Assembly (NCBI RefSeq): GCF_023898315.1 | Contig: NC_064622.1 | Location: forward strand, 180,130,178-180,194,177 | DNA from: Schistocerca nitens | Lineage: Eukaryota; Arthropoda; Insecta; Orthoptera; Acrididae | DNA length: 64,000 nt | Direction: 5' to 3' | In this document: piece by piece, positions 31,931-43,892 of the stretch | Position numbering within the stretch: position 1 is the first letter of the stretch | Layout of the letters: each line of letters starts with the position of its first letter | Made by a program: the position numbers and the translations under genes | Notes under the pieces: generated by a model | The model's database searches: none | Told to the model about the DNA's origin: nothing | Seen by the model: only the letters and a program-made list of their open reading frames with translations

Positions 31931-32103
31931 TCATGTATAGTGGGTAGGTTGTGTCCAGGTTCTTTAATATCTCCAGCGTGTTACGGAACTTCTTGGTTAT
32001 TAATTTATAGTGGTATCTACAGGTTGCTTCCGTTAGGGCGTGCAAAAATGTTACAGGACATAGAGAATTCTCCGTCCTCAGGTTATCTACCTGAAATTGT
32101 TCA

Positions 32104-32859
32104 GTGGAACATCTACATCTGCATCTACATAATTACTCCGAAAGCACCGTACGGTGCTTGGCGGAGTGTACCCTGTACCACTACTCTCCATTTCCTTTCT
32201 TGTTCCACTCGCAAACAGAGCGAGGGGAATACGACTATCTATATGCCTCCGAAGGAGTCCTAATTTCTCGTATCTTATCTTCGTAGTTCTTACGCGCAAT
32301 GTATGTCCGTGGCAGTAGAATATTTCGTCAGTCAGCTTCAAATGCAACTTCTCTAAAATTTCTCAATAGTGTTTCTCGAAAAAAACGTCTCCTTCCCTCC
32401 AGGTATTCCCTATTGAGTTCCGGAACACCTATGTATCGGTCGAACGTAGCAGCCCGCCTCGGAATTGGTTCGATATCTTTCTTTAATCAGACCTGGTACG
32501 GATCCCAAACACTCGAGCAGTACTCAATAATATGTCGCACCAGCGTCCTATATGCGGTCTCCTTTACAGGTGAATCACCGTTTCCTAAAAATTCTCTCAA
32601 TAACCCGAAATCGACCATTCGCCTTCCCTACCACAGTTCTCACATGCTCGGTCCGTCTCATATCGCTTTGCAACGTCACGCCCAGATATTTAAACGACTT
32701 GACTGTGTCAAGCAGGACACTAGCAATACTGTATCCGAACATTACAGGTTTGATCTCCCTACTCATCCGCATTAACTTACATATTTCCACATTTAGGGCT
32801 GGCTGCCATTCATCACAATCACAGCAACTGAAAATTTTGTTTAATCGTCTTGTATCTTC
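32104..32859 (-). mobile_element. CR1-like LINE, copy 2, 3' part
   Basis: Reverse strand; the 3' end of CATCTA-like repeats is at 32109-32131. The minus strand encodes the RT C-terminal region. In order it has KLMRMSREIKPVMFGYS, KSFKYLGVTLQSDMRRTEHV, GKANGRFRVIERI, and, in shifted frames, EYCSSVWDPYQV-type remains. The element is broken at 32859 by an RTE insertion and resumes at about 35927. Confidence 0.8.
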
Positions 32860-35800
32860 CTGTGCTGGTACTGCGAACGGCTGAAAGCAAGGGGAAACTA
32901 CAGCCGTAATTTTTCCCGAGGACATGCAGCTTTACTGTATGATTAAATGATGATGGTGTCCTCTTGGGTAAAATATTCCGGAGGTAAAATAGTCCCCCAT
33001 TCGGATCTCCGGGCGGGGACTACTCAAGGGGACGTCATTATCAGGAGAAAGAAAACTGACGTTCTACGGATCGGAGCGTGGAATGTCAGATCCCTTAATC
33101 GGGCAGGTAGGTTAGAAAATTTGAAAAGGGAAATGGATAGGTTAAAGTTAGATATAGCGGGAATTAGTGAAGTTCGGTGGCGGGAGGAACAAGACTTTTG
33201 GTCAGGTGAATACAGGGTTATAAATACAAAATCAAATAGGGGTAATGCAGGAGTAGGTTTAATAATATATAAAAAATAGGAGTGCGGGTTAGCTACTAGA
33301 AGCAGCATAGTGAACGCATTATTGTGGCCAAGATAGACACAAAGCCCATGCCTACTACAGTAGTACAAGTTTATATGCCAACTACCTCTGCAGATGATGA
33401 AGAAATTGAAGAAATGTATGACGGGATAAAAGAAATTATTCAGGTAGTGAAGGGAGACGAAAATTTAATAGTCATGGGCGACTGGAATTCGTCAGTAGGA
33501 AAAGGAAGAGAATGAAACATAGTAGGTGAATATGGATTGGGGGGAAGAAATGAAAGAGGAAGCCGCCTTGTAGAATTTTGCACAGAGCATAACTTAATCA
33601 TAGCTAACACTTGGTTCAAGAATCATAAAAGAAGGTTGATTACCTGGAAGAATCCGGAGATACTAAAAGGTATCAGATAGATTATATAATGGTAAGACAG
33701 AGATTTAGGAACCAGGTTTTAAATTGTAAGACATTTCCAGGGGCAGATATGGATTCTGACCACAATCTATTGGTTATGAACTGCAGATTGAAACTAAAGA
33801 AACTGCAAAAAGGTGGGAATTTAAGGGGATGGGACCTGGATAAACTGAAAGAACCAGAGGTTGTAGACAGTTTCAGGGAGATCATAAGGGAACAATTGAC
33901 AGGAATGGGGGAAAGAAATACAGTAGAAGAAGAATGGGTAGCTCTGAGGGATGAAGTAGTGAAGGCAGCAAACGATCAAGTAGGTAAAAAGGCGAGGGCT
34001 AATAGAAATCCTTGGGTAACAGAAGAAATATTGAATTAAATTGATGAAAGGAGAAAATATAAAAATGCAGTGAATGAAGCAGGCAAAAAGGAATACAAAC
34101 GTCTCAAAAATGATATCGACAGAAAGTGCAAAATGGCTAAGCAGGGATAGCTAGAGGACAAATGTAAGGATATAGAGGCTTGTCTCACTAGGGGTAAGAT
34201 AGATACTGCCTACAGGAAAATTAAAGAGACCTTTGGAGAGAAGAGAACCACTTGTATGAATATCAAGAGCTCAGATGGCAACCCAGTTCTAAGCAAAGAA
34301 AGGAAGGCAGAAAGGTGGAAGGAGTATATAGAGGGTTTATACAAGGGAGATGTACTTGAGGACAATATTATGGAAATGGAAGAGGATGTAGAAGAAGACG
34401 AAATGGGAGATAAGATACTGCCTGAAGAGTTTGATAGAGCACTGAAAGACCTGAGTCGAAACAAGGCCCCGGGAGTAGACAACATTCCATTAGAACTACT
34501 GATGGCCTTGGGAGAGCCAGTCATGACAAAACTCTACCATCTGGTGAGCAAAATGTATGAGACAGGCGAAATACCCTCAGACTTCATGAAGAATATAATA
34601 ATTCCAATCCCAAAGAAAGCAGGTGTTGACAGATGTGAAAATTACCGAACTATCAGTTTTATAAGTCACAGCTGCAAAATACTAACGCGAATTCTTTACA
34701 GACGAATGGAAAAACTGGTAGAAGCGGACCTCGGGGAAGATCAGTTTGGATTCCTTAGAAATGTTGGAACACGTGAGGCAATACTAACCTTACGACTTAT
34801 CTTAGAAGAATGACTAAGAAAAGGCAAACCTACGTTTCTAGCATTTGTAGACTTAGAGAAAGCTTTTGACAATGTTAACTGGAATAGTCTCTTTCAAATT
34901 CTGAAGGTGGCAGGGGAAAAATACAGGGAGCGAAAGGCTATTTACAATTTGTACAGAAACCAGATGGCAGTTATAAGAGTCGAGGGGCATGAAAGGGAAG
35001 CAGTGGCTGGGAAAGGAGTGAGACAGGGTTGTAGCCTTTCCCCGATGTTATTCAATATGTATATTGAGCAAGCAGTAAAGGAAACAAAAGAAAAATTCGG
35101 AGTAGGTATTAAAATTCATGGAGAAGAAGTAAAAACTTTGAGGTTTGCCGATGACATTGTAATTCTGTCAGAGACAGCAAAGGACTTGGAAGAGCAGTTG
35201 AACGGAATGGACAGTGTCTTGAAAGGAGGATATACGATGAACATCAACAAAAGCAAAACGAGGATAATGGAATGTAGTCAGATTAAATCGGGTGATGCTG
35301 AGGGAATTAGATTAGGAAATGAGACACTTAAAGTAGTAAAGGAGTTTTGCTATTTAGGGAGTAAAATAACTGATGATGGTCCAAGTAGAGAGGATATAAA
35401 ATGTAGGCTGGCAATGGCAAGGAAATCGTTTCTGAAGAAGAGAAATTTGTTAACATCGGGTATAGATTTAAGTGTCAGGAAGTCGTTTCTGAAAGTATTT
35501 GTATGGAGTGTAGCCATGTATGGAAGTGAAACATGGACGATAACTAGTTTGGACAAGAAGAGAATAGAAGCTTTCGAAATGTGGTGCTACAGAAGAATGC
35601 TGAAGATAAGGTGGGTAGATCACGTAACTAATGAGGAGGTATTGAATAGGATTGGGGAGAAGAGAAGTTTGTGGCACAACTTGACTAGAAGAAGGGATCG
35701 GTTGGTAGGACATGTTTTGAGGCATCAAGGGATCACAAATTTAGCATTGGAGGGCAGTGTGGAGGTTAAAAATCGTAGTGGGAGACCAAGAGATGAATAC

Positions 35801-35926
35801 ACTAAGCAGATTCAGAAGGATGTAGGCTGCAGTAGGTACTGGGAGATGAAGAAGATTGCACAGGATAGAGTAGCATGGAGAGCTGCATAAAACCAGTCTC
35901 AGGACTGAAGACCACAACAACAACAA
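32860..35926 (+). mobile_element. RTE-type LINE, nearly full length, inserted in CR1-like LINE
   Basis: A 3.07-kb plus-strand element. Its 5' end (CTGTGCTGGTACTGCG) is the same as that of the copy at 52047, so both are probably full length at the 5' side. It ends in CAACAACAACAA at about 35915-35926. The short TTCCT on both sides may be the target duplication. The gene contains several stops and frameshifts. Confidence 0.88.
32947..35890 (+). pseudogene. RTE endonuclease-reverse transcriptase, decayed
   Basis: An endonuclease lies at the N-terminus (IGAWNVRSLNRAGRLENLKR, ISEVRWREEQ, VYMPTTSADDEE, GDWNSSVG, and MDSDHNLLV near 33750). The RT follows: RNKAPGVDNIPLELL (34460), IPIPKKAGVDRCENYRTI, GEDQFGFLRN, FVDLEKAFDN, GVRQGCSLSPMLFNMYI (35020) and LRFADDIV (35140). 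Compared with the copy at 52 kb it has a stop after about 33279, breaks near 33515-33690, a TAA at 34037, a stop at 34150 and one at 34811. Catalytic motifs are otherwise kept. It ends at AWRAA with a TAA. Confidence 0.88.
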
Positions 35927-35995
35927 TTTTCCTAAAGTCGCCACTCAACTTCGACACCTTGCTGTATACCACGGTATCCACTATGTCCTGTAAAA
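35927..35995 (-). mobile_element. CR1-like LINE, copy 2, resumed 5' part
   Basis: About 65 bp directly after the RTE tail continue the CR1-like reverse transcriptase sequence in the order expected (words CACTCAACTTCGACACC and CTGTATACCACGGTATCC, matching CTGTATACTACAGCATCATC in copy 3). It then ends, so copy 2 was itself 5'-truncated before the RTE landed. Confidence 0.6.
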
Positions 35996-37170
35996 TTTCT
36001 GCCCGCTCTTAGGGAAACGCCCTGTACAATTCAGAAACTTGTGATCTTAAATGTAAGTAATCATTTGAAAATCTTGCTTCACCTTTCAACGGTGGCTCAG
36101 CACAATTTTTTTCCGATTGTGATCATTTGCTTTAAAGTTAAGATTTAATGTTTACCTTTAAGCTATTATTACCGGTTGTGTTAAAGTTAAGCATAAGGTT
36201 TGCTCGTGTGACAATTATTTAAGTTTAAAATTTTAAAATTTAAGGTCTTATCTGTAAGTTTTAAAGCATTTCTATGCCGCTCATGTTACGTACTTTATAA
36301 AGAATATTTTAAGCTCTTTCACTGGCATAGATGTTTAGGGTTTACCTCCGAGATAGGAGTGACCTTTTAAAATATTGTATACATAATATTCCTGAGGATG
36401 GTAGGGATTCGGACTGTGAGCTCATATCTTGACCATGATCGAATGCAATCTGACTGGTCAGCAAGAACCATATGATTATCAATACGTCCAACAAGTTAAG
36501 ATGACTACTAAATTGTCTATTGTCAGTTACTGTGCCATAACAGTGTTTAAATTTTTATTCTCTGATATTATAATTTTTTAAATAATACTTACTTACCTAG
36601 TAATCGATCACGCTAGTAACTTTGTCTGACATTGGTCGCTATCATCCAGACCAGATGACGGATGATCATTCACTCCAAGGCATTTCCTACACAGCTCGTT
36701 AAGGCGACGCTCCAGTAACTACAGGAACACGTTGGGGCCTTTTGTGCTTTGAGGAGATACATCAAAATCCTCTTCCTCCACGAGTTCGTAAATTGTCCTG
36801 TATGCCCTTTCGAATAAAAAAATCATAAGACGTTTTTCTTAGATGCCTGTCCACTCTGTCGATTTAAAACATCGTAACCGGATTTACTTTAGTGCTATTT
36901 GCTAGTTTCACAGCACGATGTATCGTATTTGGTTTTGAAGATGCGCAGTATAAGCGCTGTAATGAAGATATTCGCAAAAGCGATCGGCAACCCTTCGGGC
37001 ACTTCGGATACACGTGCAGCCTACATGGCCCCTGCACGCACAAGGGTCGCGAACTCGCCTGGATCACACCAGGCGGCGGTACCAGCGCCAGCAGGGGCCT
37101 CCACAACCAAGGAACCTATTCGCGGCACAGACGTGACCAGAAAATAGTGCCGCGAGTATTCCGCCACCGG
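35996..37170. other. Unassigned sequence
   Basis: AT-rich to about 36860, then GC-richer. No recognised coding motif. The GC-richer part leads into a candidate promoter. Confidence 0.4.
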
Positions 37171-37174
37171 CCAC

Positions 37175-37209
37175 TATAAAGGTCGGCGCTAGAGCTGCAG
37201 AAGTCAGTT
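37175..37209 (+). promoter_or_regulatory. Candidate RNA polymerase II core promoter (TATA + initiator)
   Basis: TATAAA at 37175-37180 is followed by TCAGTT at 37204-37209, an arthropod-type initiator. The distance from the T of TATA to the initiator A is 31 bases, as in functional promoters. No downstream gene is recognised, and a CR1-like LINE interrupts the sequence at about 37377. It could be a solo LTR or a lost gene start. Confidence 0.35.
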
Positions 37210-37555
37210 CCGGCTTAGAGAGCCTCTCCTAGCCTATACACCATATCGTCTTAGAATGCTCTTGAAGTCGATTGTAGGGACCGACGCCGCTGTATTCAGC
37301 ATTAGTCGTTGTTTTCCTTGGTGCAATAAGCATGTATCCAGGATAGACGTTTTTGTTTCTATGTTTGTGTTATTCGACATCTACATCTACATTTATACTC
37401 CGCAAGCCACCCAACGGTGTGTGGCGGAGGGCACTTTACGTGCCACTGTCATTGCCTCCCTTTCCTGTTCCAGTCGCGTATGGTTCGCGGGAAGAACGAC
37501 TGACGGAAAGTCACCGTGCGCGCTCGAATCTCTCTAATTTTACATTCGTTATCTC

Positions 37556-39320
37556 CTATGGAGGTATAAGTAGGGGGAAGCAATATATTCGATACCTCAT
37601 CCAGAAACGCACCCTCTCGAAACCTGGCGAGCAAGCTACACCGCGATGCAGAGCGCCTCTCTTGCAGAGTCTGCCATTGAGTTTGCTAAACATCTCCGTA
37701 ACGCTATCACGCTTACCAAATAACCCTGTGACGAAACGCACCGCACTTCTTTGGATCTTCTCTATCTCCTCTGTCAACCCGACCTCGTACGGATCCCACA
37801 CTGGTGAGCAATACTCAAGTATAGGTCGAACGAGTGTTTTGTAAGCCACCTCCTTTGTTGATGGACGACATTTTCTAAGGACTCTCCCAATGAATCTCAA
37901 CCTGCCACCCGCGTTACCAACAATTAATTTTATATGATCATTCCACTTCAAATCGTTCCGTACGCATACTCCCAGATATTTTACAGAAGTAACTGCTACC
38001 AGTGATTTTTCCGCTATCGTATAATCAGACAATAAAGGATCCTTCTTTCTATATATTCGCAATACATTACATTTGTCTATGTTAAGGGTCAATTGCCACT
38101 CCCTGCACCAAGTGCCTATCCGCTGCAGATCTTCCCGCATTTCGCTGCAATTCTCTAATGCTGCAACTTCTCTGTATACTACAGCATCATCCGCGAAAAG
38201 CCGCATTGAACTTCCGACACTATCTACCAGGTTATTTATATATAATGTGTAAAGTATTGGTCCCATAACACTCCCCTTTGGCACGCCAGAGGTTACTTTA
38301 ACGTCTGTAGACGTTTCTCCATTGAGAAAACATGCTGTGTTCTGTTTGCGAAAAACTGTTCAATTCAGCCACACAGCTGGTCTGATATTCCGTAGGCTCT
38401 TACTTTGTTTATCAGGCGACAATGCGGAACTGTATCGAACGCCTTCCGGAAGTCAAGGAAAATAGCATCTACCTGGGAGCCTCGTGAACAAGTAAAGCGA
38501 GTTGGGTCTCACACGATCGCTGTTTCCGGAATCCATGTTGACGCCTACAGAGTAGATTCTGGGTTTACAGAAATGACATGATACGCGAGCAAAAAAAATT
38601 ATCTAAAATTCTACAACAGATCGATGTCAGAGATATAGGCCTATAGTTTTGCGCATCTGATCGACGACCCTTCTTGAAAACTGGGACTACCTGTGCTCTT
38701 TTCCAATCATTTAGAACCTTCCGTTCCTCTAGAGACTTGCGGTACACGGCTGTTAGAAGGGGGCAAGTTCTTTAGCATACTCTGTGTAGAATCGAACTGG
38801 TATCCCGTCAGGTCAAGTGGACTTTTCTCTCCTGAGTGATTTCAGTTGCTTTTCTATTCCTTGGACACTTATTTCGATGTCAGTGATTTTTTCGTTCGTG
38901 CGAGGATTTAGAGAAGGAACTGCAGTGCGGTCTTCCTCTGTGAAAGAGCTTTGGAAAAAGGTGTTTAGTATTTCAGCTTTACGCGTGTCATCCTCTGTTT
39001 GAATGCCATCATCATCCCAGAGTGTCTGGATATGCTGTTTCGATGCACTTACTGATTTAACGTAAGACTGGAACTTCCTAGGATTTTCTGTCAAGAATTC
39101 ACTGAACGCTTCACGCTCTAACTTTGACATCGTTTAGCTTCTGTTTGTCTGAGAGGTTTTGGCTGCGTTTAAACTTGCAGTAAAGCTCTCTTTGCTTTCG
39201 CAGTAGTTTCCTAACTTTGTTGTTGAACCACGGTGGTTTTTTCCCGTCCCTCACAGGTTTACTCGGCACATACCTGTCTAAAACGCATGTACGATTGCCT
39301 TGAACTTGTTTCATAAACAC
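37556..39320 (-). pseudogene. Reverse transcriptase of CR1-like LINE copy 3
   Basis: Pieces in order on the minus strand: 39320-39111 (linker ending LSDKQKLNDV), 39130-38813 (FLTENPRKFQSYVKSV, FFQSSFTEED), 38747-38565 (DWKRAQVVPVFKKGRRSDAQ with YRPISLTSICCRIL), and 38284-37556 (PKGSVMGPILYTLYINNL, MRLFADDAVVY, VKYLGVCVRNDLKWNDHI, LVRPILEYCSPVWDPYEV). The catalytic FADD is intact. Frameshifts at about 38560-38300 remove the region between. Inactive. Confidence 0.85.
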
Positions 39321-40069
39321 TCAACATTGTCAGTCACGGAACATAAATTTCCGTTTTGATGTGTTGGGTAGTCTGAAATATGCCTTCTATTACTCTTGCT
39401 AAACAGATAAATCTTCCTCCCTTTTTCTATATTCCTATTTACTTCCATATTCACGGATGCTGCAACGGCATTATGATCACTGATTCCCTGTTCTGCGTTT
39501 ACAGAGTCGAAAAGTTCGGATCTGTTTGTTATCAGTAGGCCCAAGATGTTATCTCCACGAGTCAGTTCCTTGTTTAATTGCTCCTGGTAATTTTCGGATA
39601 GTGCACTTAGTATAATGTCACTCGACGCTCTGTCCCTACCATCCGTCCTAAACATCTGAGTGTGCCAGTCTATATCTGGTAAATTGAAATCTCCACCTAA
39701 GACTATAACATGTTGAGGAAATTTATGTGAAATGTATTCCAGATTTTCTATCAGTTGTTGTGCCACTAATGCTGCTGAGTCGGGAGGTCGGTAAAAGGAG
39801 CCAATTATTAACCTAGCTTGGTTGTTGAGTATAACCTCCACCCATAATAATTCACAGGAACTATCCACTTCTATTTCACTACAGGAGAAACTACTACTAA
39901 TAGCGACAAACACGCCACCACCGGTTGCATGCAATCTATCCTTTCTAAACACCGTCTGTGCCTTTGTAAAAATTTCGGCAGAATTTATCTCTGGCTTCAG
40001 CCAGCTTTCCGTACCTATAACGATTTCAGCTTCGGTGCATTCTATCTGCGCTTGAAGTTCCGGTACCAA
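39311..40069 (-). pseudogene. APE-type endonuclease of CR1-like LINE copy 3
   Basis: Open from the codon at 40069, with no stop to 39311. Boxes in order are IGTESWLKPEINSAEIF (metal-binding Glu kept), RKDRLHATGGGVFVAI, SFYRPPDSAA, GGDFNLPDIDW, LGLLITNRSE, and GISDHNAV with the catalytic SDH intact. In copy 1 this last box is mutated, so this domain looks better preserved. It is cut off from the RT by frame breaks near 39311 and 39115. Confidence 0.8.
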
Positions 40070-40385
40070 CGCAGCTTCGACAGTTTACAATTACAATACC
40101 GATTGCTGCCTGGTCCCCGCATGCCGCATGTCCTGACTTTGCCCCGCACCCTTTGAGGCTCCATCGAATGCAGAATATTTTCGATACAAGTCTTTGTCTA
40201 CGGGGATGCTAATTGTGTTACTTTGTCAGATTCTGAAATCACCATACTGTCAGGCACTTCGTACCTGTGAGACACTGCAATTGTGATTTTGTTATTATCG
40301 TCGAGGGAGACATTTCTTTGCATGGTCAATAAACTTCTGTTAACTTTGGTAACTGTTTTCCCTGTGTCGGTGTGAACAACACATC

Positions 40386-40910
40386 AGTAACAAGCCACAG
40401 ACAGTGCCGAATCCATCCCCAACGTTGGGAGTGGGAAGTTGTATGACTCAGAATTGTTGGATGTGAAATCAAGCTCACACATTACCACCGTCGCACCGTA
40501 GCGGTGGAACGCTGGATCGTCGCTGGCAGTGACAGCAGTCGTCGCAAAATGCACTGCTGCTGTAGGTAACCGACTTGTGTCTACCAGATATCCTCCTGTG
40601 GATTCCCATACTTTCAAAGAACACGTGCAAGGCACAGGCCAGAAACGGGTGGCATGAAGTTCTCTTGCCCTCCATGATTATGCGTCGAGTCTTACCTCTC
40701 GCTGCTCAACAGGCGGCGAGTTTTTCTGCTGTTGGGTGGCATTTAAACTTCCGCAGAGCTGCAGTCCTAATTGGCAATTCTGAGCGGTATGCATCAATCC
40801 ATCAAGTTACATGCTGTCTTCTAAGACGACCTGAGGACTTCTGGGTGGATAATTCGGCAGCAGCGTTGATCCATTGTGTGATTTAGTCCACTCAATACTA
40901 GACGCTTCCT
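40386..40910. other. Unassigned sequence
   Basis: Short frames on both strands near 40384-40886 have no recognised domain. Confidence 0.35.
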
Positions 40911-41140
40911 TCTGTTTCTAAACTCAGCCAGTTGACCGAACAGCGACCAGTTATCTCTCCTGATTATCCATCTTGGCGGCTTCTTTTCAAGGTCTGCTAC
41001 ACCTGGTAGGTGAATGCAGAGTGGGACGCTTCCTCGATCGCAAACGCAGCCAGCTGACTGAACAGCGTCTAGTTAGCTCTCCTGATCATTCATCTTGGCG
41101 GCTTCTTTTCAAGATTTGCTACAAATGGTAGGTGAATCCA
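40911..41140. repeat. Tandem duplication, 114-bp unit
   Basis: Units 40911-41024 and 41025-about 41140 both start GACGCTTCCT. They share CAGCCAG, GAACAGCG, CTCTCCTGAT, CATCTTGGCGGCTTCTTTTC and GGTAGGTGAAT in order, at roughly 85 percent identity. It borders an I-type LINE remnant and may be part of its 3' end. Confidence 0.7.
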
Positions 41141-41149
41141 GAGAGAAAA

Positions 41150-41770
41150 TTGGTCAGTGGGCTGAAGGTCATCAGTAACTTCCCATTCAGCAGAATCTGC
41201 GAGAGCTAGGAAACAGAAATCAGTGGCTGAGAAGACCCAGTAACAAGTATATTGTAGCTGCACAGCTACTGGAACAGTATGAGTCTATCCAAACCTTGAC
41301 CCTTGGAGCACGTACAGAGAGAGCCCCATAGTACACCATGAGCACTGAAGTATGCCAGTAGAAGAAATGGTCGTGGGAGTTGTTCTGTAAGATCCATGAG
41401 AGCCTCGGAATGTATCGCATACTGTGGTGGTAAATACAGAGAGCTTGTAGTGATCCTTTGATCCACGAGAACTTTATTAGTGACTGCCTGCATGGCAGTA
41501 AAGCAGGAATAAAGCGAGAACTTGTTGGCAAAACACAGCTATCCCTCCTTGACCCTTTTTCCTTGCGGTGGAGGGTATAGTCCCGTAGCACACGGACGTC
41601 GGTAGGTATAAAGGCGTTTCTCGCAAACAAAAAGCACAGTGGACATTTCTGCTCTAGGAGTTTCAGTTCCTCCACATGCGTCCTGAACCCGTTGATGTTG
41701 GACTACTGTATGTGAGCCTTTTCTCGGTCACGTTTTCCCTTCACCCTTGCTCTCCTGTGGGATGGGGGTC
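41150..41770 (-). pseudogene. I-type LINE endonuclease remnant
   Basis: The minus strand in frame 41675 onward reads VEELKLLEQKCPLCF and PTDVRVLRDYTLHRK, the N-terminal endonuclease region. A second frame (41493-41266) continues with TTSSLYLPPQYAIHSEALMD and LPRPFLLLAYFSAHGVLWGS, where functional relatives have GDFNAH. Loss of that Asp and Asn and the frameshift mark it as dead. The RT is absent. Confidence 0.6.
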
Positions 41771-42557
41771 CTGAAACTGTTGGAGGTCTAGTATGGGGGC
41801 AAGATGGTTGCTCCAAGCAGAATTCACTTTCCATTGTCTCCTAAGCAGAATCATTGGAACCGTCAGATAAGACGAGATGTACGTGATATGACGATTTATG
41901 AGGTGCTTTCTTCTGTTGTTGCCGCTTCCCACTTGACTTGTTTGTCAGAGGAGGCCTCGCAAGAACGTACGTGGCAGTGGTAGAGCCGTAGTGGCAGTGC
42001 TGGCCTGTTACTAGAGTCTGCCTATCGAGGTGATGGAAGTTTTACACGGTCGGTGACCGTCAGTTTTTCTAATGTTCTGGGCGATGATATACATTGACGT
42101 ACTGCAGACACTAGCAACATTCGTTTACGTTTAGCCGTAGGCTTTTTGAATAGGCTTTTTAAGTGTTGGACGAACGAAGTAGTGAAAGTGTGTGGTTGCA
42201 CTGCCTAATAGGGCTTTCTCTTCTCACCATACGGAATACGCTTCGTCGTTTTTAGCTCCTATATCTTCCTTTCTTCAAGGTAGATGGTGCAGTCTCTACT
42301 GCAGTTAGGGTGATCCACACTTATCAGGAAATGAACGAATGACCCCCCCATAGGTAGCTTTACCACATTTACCCCAAGTGACTTCCACCTTACACGCTAG
42401 AGTGGTGTACCCAACGCGCTGCTATTTAAAACAACGCTTTGGGTTCTGGACTTAAGCGTGCACCTTTAAGCGATAGAAATGACCCAACGGTGTTTTGCTA
42501 CTGAATGTAACAATAAAGGTGTCTGATTTGGCAGTTTACCATCTATCCATTTCATTA
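41771..42557. other. Unassigned sequence
   Basis: No gene or repeat recognised. Confidence 0.4.
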
Positions 42558-42559
42558 TA

Positions 42560-43890
42560 CGAGGGTCACTCCAAAAGAAATGCACACTATTTTTTGAAAA
42601 TCTATCTTTTATTCTACATGTTTGAAAGTTTTACAGTGTGTAGATACATCCTTTAGGAACGATATTTTCATTTCTCCACATAATTTCCACCCCTCTCAAC
42701 TGCCTTACGCCATCTTGAAACCAGCGCCTGTATACCCCGCACGGTAAAATTCTGGACCAACCTGTTGGAGCCACTGTTTGGCAGCGTGCACAAGGGAGTC
42801 ATCATCTTCAAACCTTGTTCCACGAAGAGAGTCTTTCAGTTTCCCAAAGAGATGATAGTCACATGGAGCCAGGTCAGGATTTTAAGGCGGGTGTTTCAGT
42901 GCTGTCCATCCGAGTTTTGTGATCGCTTCCATGGTTTTTTGACTGACAAGTGGCCGTGCAGTGTCGTGCAACAGCAAAACATCCTGCTTTAGCCGACGTG
43001 GTCGAAGACGACTCAGTCGAGCTTGAAGTTTTTTCAGTGTCGTCACATATGCATCAGAATTTATGGTGGTTCCACTTGGCATGATGTCCACAAGCAAGAG
43101 TCCTTCGGAATCGAAAAACACCGTAGCCATAACTTTTCTAGCAGAAGGTGTGGTTTTGAATTTTTTTTTCTTGGGTGAATTTGCATGATGCCACTCCACT
43201 GATTGCCTCTTCGTCTTTCGTGAAAAATGATGTAGCCATGCTTCATCACCTGTCACAATTCTTCCAAGAAATTCATCTCCATCATTCTCGTATTGTTCCA
43301 AAAGTTCGTTGCAAACCGTTTTTCTTGTTTCTTTGTGAGCCACTGACAACATCCTGGGAACCCAACTGGCACAAACCTGTTTTAACGCCAACACTTTCAG
43401 TATTCTGCAAACAATTCCTTCCCCTATCCCAACGTAGCTTGACAATTCGTTCACTGTGATGCGTCTGTCAGCAAAGACCAATTCGTTAACTCTCTGCACA
43501 TTGTCTGGAGTGTATACAGTACGAGGAATGCCACTGCGAGGACAATCCTCAATAATGCAGTGACCGCTTTCATCACGTAACCTGCTTGCCCACCGACTAA
43601 CTGTACTGCGATCGACAGCAGCAAACACTTTTTCAACCTCTTGTGGATGTTTCCCACTGTCTCGTTTTCACAGCACAGGAATTCTATGACAGCACATTGC
43701 TTCTGACGAACGTCAAGTTTAGCAGCCATCTTGAAGACATGCTGTGACGGCGCCAACCACGGGAACAGATTGAACTAAGTCTGAAAACAAGCAGGAAGGA
43801 TGTATCTACACAATGTAAAACATTCATATATGCAGAATGAAAATTGTATTTTTACAAAAATAGTGTGCATTTCTTTTGGACTGACCCTCG
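42560..43890 (-). mobile_element. mariner element (DD34D)
   Basis: A 1331-bp element with terminal inverted repeats of about 30 bp (CGAGGGTCACTCCAAAAGAA left; the right end mirrors it as TTCTTTTGGACTGACCCTCG). It is flanked by TA at 42558-42559 and 43891-43892. The reverse-strand gene spans 43729 to about 42640. It is a single full-length but inactive copy. Confidence 0.9.
42640..43729 (-). pseudogene. mariner transposase, DD34D
   Basis: Start at ATG 43729 (AAKLDVRQKQCAVIEFLCCE). A frameshift near 43630 moves the reading to the frame 43628-42882: DRSTVSRWASRLRDESG (second helix-turn-helix), RRITVNELSSYVGIGEG, the VTGDEAWLHHF box with the first Asp, and VLLLHDTARPLV with the second. A premature stop follows KHPP. 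The frame then continues to NPDLAPCDYHLFGKLKDSL, whose Asp is the third catalytic residue, 34 residues on. The ARPH box is changed to ARPL. The frameshift and stop make it non-functional. Confidence 0.88.
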
Positions 43891-43892
43891 TA

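Larger units (their letters stand above)
29710..31945 (-). mobile_element. Tc1 family 3 element, split by a hAT
   Basis: The left end (CGCTGACGGAAAAGAAATCGC, preceded by TA) lies at 29710-29756. The rest continues at 30997 and fades at about 31945, where the transposase N-terminus and the second terminal repeat are missing. Removing the hAT and one copy of its 8-bp duplication restores continuity. The coding remnant is at 31227-31930. Confidence 0.75.
37377..40385 (-). mobile_element. CR1-like LINE, copy 3
   Basis: A 3-kb reverse-strand element with CATCTACATCTACAT repeats at its 3' end (37377). It carries the same module order as copy 1: the end of ORF1 at about 40385-40160, endonuclease 40069-39311, reverse transcriptase 39130-37556. 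The junction near 40140 has the same CAAAGGGTG words as copy 1 at 3130. The 5' limit is uncertain. Confidence 0.85.
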
